A DNA stretch of 26,585 bases from Chloroflexota bacterium. GTDB lineage: Bacteria; Chloroflexota; Anaerolineae; Promineifilales; Promineifilaceae. The translations under genes and the position numbers were made by a program. Position 1 is the first letter of the stretch; every line of letters begins with the position of its first letter. Below the pieces are notes generated by a model. That model did not search any database. It had not been told where the DNA came from and worked only from the letters and a program-made list of their open reading frames with translations. The DNA lies in contig JAAEOP010000675.1 of assembly GCA_024223125.1 (NCBI GenBank), forward strand, positions 1-26,585. The letters are read 5' to 3'. Below are positions 14,444 to 21,074 of this stretch, one piece after another.

Positions 14444-14968
14444 TCAGGCAGACTGATTACTGATAACTGACGACTGCACACTGACCACTGGTTTGGGATT
14501 CCAATTAAGTAGGGCGAAGACGGCCGCGCCAACGGCCGCGATGCCGGCAACGGGAATAAACAGGAACCAGCCGACAAAGGGAACCAGACAGGCCAGTTCA
14601 TACAGGACTGCGCCATGCAGTAGGTTCATGATTTCTGAATTGGGGCGGGCTAAGGGGATGAGACGAGCCGCTAGCAAACGAGCGAATCCGACCCCACCAA
14701 TGCTCCCCAGCCCCATACCGGTAATGGCGACGATGAAGGCGCTAGTTTGCAGCAGACCGGCATTAGATTCAAACATTGCTAAGGAATAAAGGATGATGAA
14801 GCTGGTAACGGGTAAACCGAGGAAAAAGGATTTGACGGGAGTTCGCTCCAGCCGGGTATGGGCACGCCGGGTTGTGTGGGGCATGAGCAGGCTTAGGGTA
14901 ACCAATAAAGCGGGAACGCTGATGAGTATGCCAATGATGATAAAGGTGACGGTGTATACATCTGCCAT
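14444..14968 (-). CDS. Four-helix membrane protein of unknown function
   Basis: 174 aa from ATG 14968 (MADVYTVTFIII), which has AGGGAAG upstream; the longer ATG at 15040 lies inside repeats and is rejected. Four hydrophobic segments are seen: about 5-27, 45-65, 72-98 and 125-150. The first is followed by a basic loop (HTTRRAHTRLERTPVKS), so the N-terminus is probably outside. The tail after NWNPKP (SVQSSVISNQSA) derives from a repetitive CTGATTACTGATAACTG-like sequence and may be a recent extension. It lies 39 nt upstream of the DUF1800/DUF1501 pair, on the same strand. No family recognised. Confidence 0.72.
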   Translation of the reverse strand: MADVYTVTFIIIGILISVPALLVTLSLLMPHTTRRAHTRLERTPVKSFFLGLPVTSFIILYSLAMFESNAGLLQTSAFIVAITGMGLGSIGGVGFARLLAARLIPLARPNSEIMNLLHGAVLYELACLVPFVGWFLFIPVAGIAAVGAAVFALLNWNPKPVVSVQSSVISNQSA

Positions 14969-14984
14969 TTTGAAATCTTCCCTT

Positions 14985-15066
14985 GAGATTGGAGATGGAC
15001 AATCTGTGATTGTGAGATTGGAGATTGTCCATTTACCCAATCTCTAATCTCTGAATCTCCAATCTC
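14985..15066. repeat. Nested inverted repeat (GAGATTGGAGAT family)
   Basis: GAGATTGGAGAT occurs at 14985-14996 and, extended by TG, at 15014-15027; its inverted copy ATCTCCAATCTC is at 15055-15066. GGACAATC (14997-15004) and GATTGTCC (15023-15030) form an inner stem. The block lies just upstream of the ribosome-binding site of the gene starting at 14968 and could fold in its leader. Probably a miniature dispersed repeat. Confidence 0.6.
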
Positions 15067-15152
15067 TATGTCGCTTATACTATGGAAAAATACCAGACAG
15101 ATTTCAAAAAGTTGCAATGGGGATGTAAATTGTTTGTAAACGGCCGTGTTAG

Positions 15153-15225
15153 AAACCTGCGAGGTCTTTGGTTACAGGTTTGCATAAATCGTTTTAGTAT
15201 AAGGTCTTCAAGACCTCGCAGGTTT
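15153..15225. repeat. 16-bp perfect inverted repeat after a membrane gene
   Basis: AAACCTGCGAGGTCTT (15153-15168) and AAGACCTCGCAGGTTT (15210-15225) are perfect inverted copies around 41 nt. The right arm lies 10 nt past the stop of the gene at 15236. Probable dispersed foldback repeat that may double as a transcript end; the flanks show no U-tract. Confidence 0.65.
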
Positions 15226-15235
15226 AGGAATATTA

Positions 15236-15997
15236 TTAAGTCGGAGTTGTAATGGCTTCAACCTGGGTGTTGTTCAGGACTGAAGCTGGCTTTTGGACGG
15301 GGATGGGGGAAGTGGACGGTACAGCGATCTGTATTCCATTCAATTCCTCACTAAAGTAAGATACGAGGGCATGGACAAAAAGGATGATACCAGTCATCTC
15401 TAAGATTTCTTCCACGGAAAAGAAAAAGACGTAAAGCAGGTCTTCACCAACATACTCAAAATAACCTTCGCTGATTATTTCCATGGCTACAACGCCTAAC
15501 ATGAAGATAGACCCGGCCAGAAAAAATCGTAGACGGGTTCGCAAAGGTAATCTAAAGAAAAATTGCACATAGGCCAGAGAGATAAGTGTCAAGATGATGC
15601 TGTAAGGTATGAGCCAGGAATAGTAGCCAGATGTTTTGTTGAATAAAACATTGACTGGGCCTATTAACAATTCGTGGATGCGGGCCGTTTCATCCATGGC
15701 CAGGAATCCAAATAGAGCCGCTAATCCCAGCCAATGCCACACATAGGGCTTTTGCATCTGGTAGTGGGAGAAAGCAATCAACAAAAGCAGTAGGCTGCAT
15801 AGAATGAGTGTGGCAGAGGCGTATAAAGTGGGCACATTGGCTTCCTTGTCCAGACTGAACATGTTGACAAGACCAAATAAATTGCCGTGATCGAGTATCC
15901 ATAGGGAAAACATCATGGCGGCATGAGCTAAAACTAACAAGCAGGCGATTGCTGTTAAGAATAAGGCTGTTTTGCGGGGTGTGATTTCAAGGCTCAT
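15236..15997 (-). CDS. Seven-helix membrane protein with D-E-x5-H-E motif
   Basis: 253 aa with about seven hydrophobic segments and a Pro/Thr-rich cytoplasmic or external tail (PSTSPIPVQKPASVL). Polar residues are buried near helices: MDETARIHE after helix 3, MEIISEGYFEYVGEDLLY, and FFSVEEILEMTGI in the last helices. Conserved-looking Asp/Glu/His in membrane segments suggest metal binding or an intramembrane enzyme, but this is inference. Start ATG 15997 has GGAG six bases upstream. It follows the gene at 16016 by only 18 nt; that protein carries a related motif (GFDDRFLVHE), so the two are likely co-translated partners or distant paralogs. Confidence 0.75.
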   Translation of the reverse strand: MSLEITPRKTALFLTAIACLLVLAHAAMMFSLWILDHGNLFGLVNMFSLDKEANVPTLYASATLILCSLLLLLIAFSHYQMQKPYVWHWLGLAALFGFLAMDETARIHELLIGPVNVLFNKTSGYYSWLIPYSIILTLISLAYVQFFFRLPLRTRLRFFLAGSIFMLGVVAMEIISEGYFEYVGEDLLYVFFFSVEEILEMTGIILFVHALVSYFSEELNGIQIAVPSTSPIPVQKPASVLNNTQVEAITTPT

Positions 15998-16015
15998 TTT
16001 ATCTCCAATATTTGT

Positions 16016-16666
16016 TTATGAGTTCGCTAGGTTTTTGTTTGGCCACATGGCTGATTGTTTCAGTTGACGAATATTCTGCATACATGTTTCCCAAGCGAAA
16101 AGGAATATAAAAACATTGGCCCATGTTTTAGAAAGGTCTTCAAGGGAAAGACGCGGAACAGCTTCTCTGGGTACAAATTGATCAATTAATGTCATCACTC
16201 CGAAAAAGAAGGCGGCAATCATTAACAGCCAGATCATTTTCGATGATAACTGTTTGCGTACAGACAGTAAGAGCAGGATTTCAATCATTCCAATTCCGAC
16301 CAAAAACAGGCCATCGTTGATGTTAAATTTGTCGGTCAAGGTTTCGTGAACCAGAAAACGATCATCAAAACCTAAATAGGCAAAGATAATCACCTGAGAT
16401 AAATAAAAATAATATAACTTCCTGTTTACGGTTGATTCCCGGATACATACGGCACTAATAACAAATAATAAGGCTGTAAACCAAAGAAATGTCACTGAGA
16501 GGGTAGTATTTATGGCGTAAAATCTTACTCCTTCCCAAATATCTGTAAAATAATTCCGGACAAATGCTTGAGAAACTAAAATTTCCATCGCTACGAGATA
16601 GATGCTATACAGCCCTAAAATGATGAACCCAACGATGTAAACCCATTTTGAAGTTTGCGTATGCAT
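16016..16666 (-). CDS. Six-helix membrane protein, partner of the gene at 15236
   Basis: 216 aa with about six hydrophobic segments. The motif FAYLGFDDRFLVHETL matches FGFLAMDETARIHELL of the downstream gene in spacing and chemistry (D-[DE]-x5-H-E). No assigned family. Start ATG 16666 has AGG about eight bases upstream. It is divergent from the transpeptidase gene, with a 200-nt AT-rich gap (16667-16866) that must hold both promoters; I cannot assign boxes there with confidence. The two membrane genes form a small operon that may continue into 14968. Confidence 0.72.
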   Translation of the reverse strand: MHTQTSKWVYIVGFIILGLYSIYLVAMEILVSQAFVRNYFTDIWEGVRFYAINTTLSVTFLWFTALLFVISAVCIRESTVNRKLYYFYLSQVIIFAYLGFDDRFLVHETLTDKFNINDGLFLVGIGMIEILLLLSVRKQLSSKMIWLLMIAAFFFGVMTLIDQFVPREAVPRLSLEDLSKTWANVFIFLFAWETCMQNIRQLKQSAMWPNKNLANS

Positions 16667-16866
16667 TGATTAACCTGTTATTTTAAGAATTTATGATTTG
16701 GACATTTGATGATAAACAATAAGCGTTCATCCTTACAACAGCTATGACACCTATTTCGTCAGGAAATCATCAGGCAAGAAAATGACGGCCGTCAAGAAAC
16801 TAACCGCCCATTCACGAATAATAGACAGCAGACAGCATAGAATATGAGATGTAAAGGAAGTTTAGA

Positions 16867-18492
16867 ATGAATATGGGCAATATGAAAACAAAACGGGACT
16901 TACGGCCGTCAAGCACACCTATAAACGAGCAGCCGACACTCTTTTTTCCGGCGGTCAGACAACGGCCGGCTGATTTGCATTTTCCGGCACAAGGAATTGT
17001 ATCTGGTAGACGTTTCCGACCGCGTCGGTTAGCGGGTTTTCTGCTGCTGGCTCTGTTATTAGTTTGTGCGGTATTAGGCGGCAGACTAGGATTGTTTTAT
17101 ACGAGTCCGGCGCTGCTACCCGGCACACAGGTGTTGGGGGTGGATGTAGGTGGCCTGTCGTTGAATGAGACGGCCGTCATCTTGGGCGCTCATTGGCAGC
17201 AAAATAACCTGATTCTGGAAAATGAACAAGAGACCTGGAGCGTTTCTCCAGAAGCCTTGGGACTGCAACTGGATGCTCTGGTAACGGCCGAACAGGCACA
17301 CGCGGCCGGGCGTTCCCCAGAAGGAGTGCGCCAATACTTACAGACGGGGAAGATAATTGTGGCCCCAGTGGTGATGTTGGACACGGCCGTGACCACAACT
17401 ACCCTGCAAACTATCGCCCCAGAGTTGGAACGGGCGCCTGTGAATGCTAGCGCCAATGTGGTTAATGGCCGGGCAGAAGCCAATCCTCCTGTTCCGGGGC
17501 TGGTCTTAGATGTCGCTGCCACAGTGGCTTATCTGCGGCAAAATCAAGGAGCAGTGTTGGTGGTCGGCCGTTTGCCCCTCAGTACCATCCAAATTCAACC
17601 CGCTATCACCGATATCAGTGGCGTCATTGCCGAATTGAACCAACTGCTCAACCGCAGCCTGATCATCTACGTCTATGATCCCGTTACTAATGAAACCCTG
17701 ACCTGGAATATTATGCCGGCCGTATGGGGGCAGTGGGTGGCGGTGGATGTGAAGCCCAATGAAACTGAACATTTGCGCTGGACGTTGAACACACAGATGG
17801 CGCGGAGCTTTTTGAACGATAAATCGGCCGCTTTGGGTGAGCGCCGCTATCTGAAAGTGGATGAGGGGCTGCGTTTGCTGGCGGAAACAATTCGGGATGG
17901 GGACACGGCCGTTTCCCTACGCATTCATCACACCCCTAGCCAATACAGCGTCCAACCAGGTGACAGCTATGCCGTCATTGGGCGCAAATTGGGCATACCC
18001 TACCCCTGGATTCAGCAAGCCAACCCTGGCGTAACCGAACTGAGCATCGGCCAGACGATAACTATTCCCTCCCCTGATGATTTGCTGCCCTATCCGGTTG
18101 TGCCCCACAAACGAATCATTGTCAGCCTCACAGACCAGACGGTGCAGGTATTTGAAAATGGGCAGATGAAATGGGATTGGGCAGGCAGCACCGGCATCGT
18201 GGCCAGCCCCACGGCGCCCGGCATTTTCCAGGTGCAAACCCATGTGGATAATGCTTACGCCGCGAATTGGAATTTATGGATGCCACACTTTATGGGTATT
18301 TACCGTCCCGTTCCTACTTCCGATTTTATGAATGGTTTTCATGGCTTCCCCACCCGTGATGGATACAAGTTATTGTGGACAAATAATCTGGGGTCGCCGG
18401 TTACGTATGGCTGTGTTTTGTTGAGCAATGAGAATGCCCAGGCATTGTATGATTGGGCAGAAGAAGGGGTGGTGGTGGAGATACGGCCGTGA
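16867..18492 (+). CDS. L,D-transpeptidase (YkuD) with VanW-type/PG-binding and LysM domains
   Basis: 541-aa cell-wall enzyme expected to cross-link or remodel peptidoglycan outside the membrane. Order: basic cytoplasmic tail (1-54), single membrane anchor about 55-76, PG_binding_4-like segment from VLGVDVGGLSLNETAV (89-104), LysM at 359-402 (YSVQPGDSYAVIGRKLG then NPGVTELSIGQTITIP), YkuD domain about 413-541. YkuD motifs: FHGFP (H492) and TYGCVLLSN with nucleophile C516. Usual YkuD has S-H-G-C-[IV]-R; here the His is Tyr515-1 and the Arg is Leu, a variant also compatible with activity since Cys and the distal His remain. Start ATG 16867 follows GGAAG by seven bases; further Met codons at 3 and 6 are alternatives. 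Only large plus-strand gene here. Confidence 0.93.
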   Translation: MNMGNMKTKRDLRPSSTPINEQPTLFFPAVRQRPADLHFPAQGIVSGRRFRPRRLAGFLLLALLLVCAVLGGRLGLFYTSPALLPGTQVLGVDVGGLSLNETAVILGAHWQQNNLILENEQETWSVSPEALGLQLDALVTAEQAHAAGRSPEGVRQYLQTGKIIVAPVVMLDTAVTTTTLQTIAPELERAPVNASANVVNGRAEANPPVPGLVLDVAATVAYLRQNQGAVLVVGRLPLSTIQIQPAITDISGVIAELNQLLNRSLIIYVYDPVTNETLTWNIMPAVWGQWVAVDVKPNETEHLRWTLNTQMARSFLNDKSAALGERRYLKVDEGLRLLAETIRDGDTAVSLRIHHTPSQYSVQPGDSYAVIGRKLGIPYPWIQQANPGVTELSIGQTITIPSPDDLLPYPVVPHKRIIVSLTDQTVQVFENGQMKWDWAGSTGIVASPTAPGIFQVQTHVDNAYAANWNLWMPHFMGIYRPVPTSDFMNGFHGFPTRDGYKLLWTNNLGSPVTYGCVLLSNENAQALYDWAEEGVVVEIRP

Positions 18493-18508
18493 GTCAGATT
18501 ATAGGCGC

Positions 18509-18565
18509 GGATACGGAAGAATGCGGTTAAGAATTGTTATTTCTCATCAGCATTCCCCCGTATCC
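18509..18565. terminator. Bidirectional hairpin between convergent genes
   Basis: GGATACGGAAGAATGC (18509-18524) and GCATTCCCCCGTATCC (18550-18565) pair in 14 of 16 positions with a 25-nt loop. It lies between the transpeptidase stop (18492) and the DUF2079 stop (18574), where a shared terminator is expected, although neither side has a clear U-tract. Confidence 0.6.
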
Positions 18566-18573
18566 ACGTCAAA

Positions 18574-20451
18574 TTATTCGACCAGCAGGGGGGCAATTGA
18601 TAATGTGTCCAGTTCTCCAAATGGCAGTCGTTCTTGGGTGTATGAATCATACAATAACACATCTAGCGATAGGTTTTGCGGCGGCGTGTCAGGCGGTATT
18701 GTTAGGTAATACACATCTCGAATTTTCCAGCCGGGCTGCCACCAGCTTGTTGGCCTGGCCCCATTGCTGGGCTTTGTATCTTGTTGAGCAATCAAGTAGC
18801 CATCATCGGCCGTAATCCGTACCGAAACAGTTCTTTCAGCTTCCGGCGCCGCTACCGCTTCCCAATAAAGTGTTACACGTATCGTCTGGCCCGGACGGAG
18901 CGACACTGGTTGTTCTACTGTCGGCCAATAATAACCCTGTTCATCGGCCGGAGAAATCTCTACCCGATCCAATCGTATAGCCCCATCTGCCACCTTATCT
19001 ACAGTAAAGGCCGGTAACTGCGGCCCACCGGGGCGAAAGAGAAAAATACCGCCCACTTCCTTTTCAATCACTATCTCTGGGTCAGCGATGAGATTGTTGA
19101 TGGCATCATTTCGTTCTATTTCATTAAAGGGATAAGACTTTAACTGGCGATCAAGCAGAATGTAATCTAATGCAGCCATCCTCTCTGGTTCCCAGGGATG
19201 TAAGTACAGGAACTCACGTTGGGCTAGATGAGGCGTATAGGCGCTCTGGGTCATCACGCTCGCTTCTGGGGGAATGGCGGCAGCCATCTCGGCCGCTTTC
19301 TGATGATGCGTTGTTATTTCATACCGGATAGGGTTGTAACGGCCGCCGTATAACGCCTGACTATACTGGGAATATCCTAACACAGTAAACCCCAGTAACA
19401 GAATGATGAACCAACGCGCCTGGTTAGTTGACCGTTTGCTCAACCCCAATGCCATAGCTCCAAATAAAATCGGTATCAATTCGCCCACATACCACAAATC
19501 CAGGCTGTGCATAGATGATTGGCTACTTAACAACATATAGCCCAGGCTTGGCAAGGCCACGGCCGCGGCGGCCGGCGCCAACAGTGGCAGAACAAACCCT
19601 ACAGGCAAGAACAGCCGCATCAGTCCTATCCGTGCCTCCTCATCAAACATCCTGAATAATGCTACCTGGGGTTTTCGTATGAGACTTTGGGCAATTTCGA
19701 CTGGAGAACTGCCAAATTGTCCAAAATAGAAAATGCCCCGGTAAGCATTGATTTTATTTTCACTTCCCTTTACTTTGGGGTCAAAATAAGGATTGGTTAC
19801 AAAAAATACCAGCAGTACCCAGGCCACTGCCAGCCCCATAATCCCCAACCCCCACTTCCAATCCCGTTCAATGGCTAATATATAAAAGCCCATAAAGAAG
19901 ACGGGCACGGCTACATTTTCTTTAGCTAATAACGCACAAACCACACCAATTAAGAGCCAACGCCGCTGCTGGGTTGCCAGCCCATAAAAAGCCAATGCCA
20001 GGAAGGGAATGGCTAAGGTGATGCGGCGCAGTTCCAAGATTCCGATTTGGTGTAGGGAGGGGTTTAAGTAAAAGGCCAGGGCAAACAAGGGGGCTAACAT
20101 GGGATGCGCTGGACGGACAATCAGGTAGAAAATGATTCCGGCTGTTGCCAGACCCAACGTTTGCACCAATCCCAAAACACGGGGATCAGGCCAGATTTGC
20201 AGGAGTGGCGACAGAATGACAAAGAGGGGTGTAAAGTGTCCGCCGATGATGGAACGGGCTTCAATGGTGGAATACATAAAACGGCCGTTAAACGTATTCC
20301 ACAACCCCTGAATAAACCGGTCCAAATCCGAGGAGCGAAAATCAAAGGTCGCGTATTGGCGCGAGATCATCCAGTAGAATGTAACCACGAAAAGAAACGC
20401 CATAACATAGACGCTCCAATCTCGCCAGAATATGCGGATACGTTCACTCAT
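18574..20451 (-). CDS. DUF2079 multi-pass membrane protein
   Basis: About 625 aa from ATG 20451. The N-terminal two thirds hold about ten membrane helices with DUF2079 landmarks: FDLGxxDQ-like FRSSDLDRFIQGLWNTFNGR, EARSIIGGHFTPLFVIL, FYLNPSLHQIGILELRR, LLAKENVAVP, LSSQSSMHSLDLWYVGE. A C-terminal soluble beta-sandwich follows (VSLRPGQTIRVTLYWEAVAA onward). The fold class is GT-C-like, suggesting a lipid-linked-sugar glycosyltransferase or related polymer export role (family-level inference). A TTG at 20460 would add MPP; I prefer ATG because no ribosome-binding site supports either and a TATAAT box lies 8 bases ahead of the ATG. Confidence 0.88.
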   Translation of the reverse strand: MSERIRIFWRDWSVYVMAFLFVVTFYWMISRQYATFDFRSSDLDRFIQGLWNTFNGRFMYSTIEARSIIGGHFTPLFVILSPLLQIWPDPRVLGLVQTLGLATAGIIFYLIVRPAHPMLAPLFALAFYLNPSLHQIGILELRRITLAIPFLALAFYGLATQQRRWLLIGVVCALLAKENVAVPVFFMGFYILAIERDWKWGLGIMGLAVAWVLLVFFVTNPYFDPKVKGSENKINAYRGIFYFGQFGSSPVEIAQSLIRKPQVALFRMFDEEARIGLMRLFLPVGFVLPLLAPAAAAVALPSLGYMLLSSQSSMHSLDLWYVGELIPILFGAMALGLSKRSTNQARWFIILLLGFTVLGYSQYSQALYGGRYNPIRYEITTHHQKAAEMAAAIPPEASVMTQSAYTPHLAQREFLYLHPWEPERMAALDYILLDRQLKSYPFNEIERNDAINNLIADPEIVIEKEVGGIFLFRPGGPQLPAFTVDKVADGAIRLDRVEISPADEQGYYWPTVEQPVSLRPGQTIRVTLYWEAVAAPEAERTVSVRITADDGYLIAQQDTKPSNGARPTSWWQPGWKIRDVYYLTIPPDTPPQNLSLDVLLYDSYTQERLPFGELDTLSIAPLLVE

Positions 20452-20459
20452 AGGCGGCA

Positions 20460-20488
20460 ATTATAGCCAACCCCTGCCTAGCACAAAA
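20460..20488 (-). promoter_or_regulatory. Candidate promoter giving a nearly leaderless DUF2079 mRNA
   Basis: Minus strand: perfect TATAAT at 20465-20460, with a weak TTTTGT -35 at 20488-20483 (17-bp spacer). The ATG is eight bases past the -10 box, so transcription would begin at or within a base or two of the start codon. This fits the absence of a ribosome-binding site. Confidence 0.4.
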
Positions 20489-20527
20489 TAAAAATTGGCC
20501 TTAGTTCTGGAAACCGAGGCCAATTTT
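20484..20527 (-). terminator. Rho-independent terminator after the SdpI-like gene
   Basis: Minus strand: AAAATTGGCCT and AGGCCAATTTT form an 11-bp perfect stem (20527-20517 / 20501-20491), loop of 15 nt, then TATTTTGT; with the stem's own U-run this makes a long U-rich tail. It closes the metH-hicB-sdpI-like transcript five bases past the last stop codon. Confidence 0.8.
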
Positions 20528-20532
20528 GAGAC

Positions 20533-20796
20533 TTATGGCTGATCTGTGCCCTTTGCAGAAGCAGACAGTTGCCCGTCCAGTTTTTTGGCGTAGCGATAAC
20601 TAAAGCCAAAAATCACAAACAAAGCCCCCAACAAAATGATGGTCATGACAATGGCATAGGCATCAATGGTCATTTCCATTTCAAAAAGCGCTGGAGGCAA
20701 CACGGCCGTCATCACTATCAACACCCCCGCCAACCCCTTGCCTGCATACACATTCGCCGGGTACCAAATCTCGTCACTCTTTTGCGTCAGCGGCAT
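20533..20796 (-). CDS. SdpI-like small membrane protein, N-terminally clipped
   Basis: 87 aa, two to three hydrophobic segments. KSDEIWYPANVYAGKGL matches the W-x2-AN-x2-AGK core of the SdpI/YhfL family (PF13630), whose better-known member gives immunity to the SdpC toxin in Bacillus. The usual preceding G-[YF]-R-T segment is missing: the protein begins MPLTQKSDE. Its ATG overlaps the HicB stop (TGATG at 20798-20795), so it is translationally coupled. In HicB operons this position normally holds HicA, whose N-terminus often reads MPLT; a deletion fusing the hicA start to an sdpI-like gene is a plausible history (inference). Confidence 0.55.
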   Translation of the reverse strand: MPLTQKSDEIWYPANVYAGKGLAGVLIVMTAVLPPALFEMEMTIDAYAIVMTIILLGALFVIFGFSYRYAKKLDGQLSASAKGTDQP

Positions 20797-21038
20797 CAGG
20801 CAGTTTCCAGCAAGCTGTCAAGTTGGATCCCCTTAACAATAGGTAAAGCGTGACCAAGCCGTAAACCAAGAACAATCCACCCTTCAAGCACCTCTTGCAA
20901 TTCTTCACGGCAAATTTCTAAACTGTCTGCATTGGCATACACTCCTTGAAAACCAGAGATTTCCCCGTAAAAGGTGCCATCTTCAAGAATTTCATAGGTG
21001 GCCTGTCGCATTGCTGTCTGAATATATGTCGTTAACAT
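20796..21038 (-). CDS. hicB: HicB-family antitoxin, orphan
   Basis: 80-aa HicB-like protein with a degenerate RNase-H-like fold: YEILEDGTFYGEISGFQGVY then ANADSLEICREELQEVLEGW and IVLGLRLGHALPIVKG. Antitoxins of this group neutralise the HicA mRNA interferase; no HicA ORF is present, the overlapping downstream gene being SdpI-like. The short C-terminus lacks the extra DNA-binding domain found in autoregulating HicBs. Start ATG 21038 follows AGAGAGG. It lies 36 nt past the metH stop on the same strand and is probably read through from metH. Confidence 0.8.
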   Translation of the reverse strand: MLTTYIQTAMRQATYEILEDGTFYGEISGFQGVYANADSLEICREELQEVLEGWIVLGLRLGHALPIVKGIQLDSLLETA

Positions 21039-21074
21039 GTCGAACCTCTCTGGTCAATTATGTACCTGACCGTA

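Noticed and set aside
14969..15040. Longer start (15040) for the four-helix membrane protein
   Set aside because: The extra N-terminus is encoded by the GAGATTGG repeat, and ATG 14968 has its own Shine-Dalgarno sequence.
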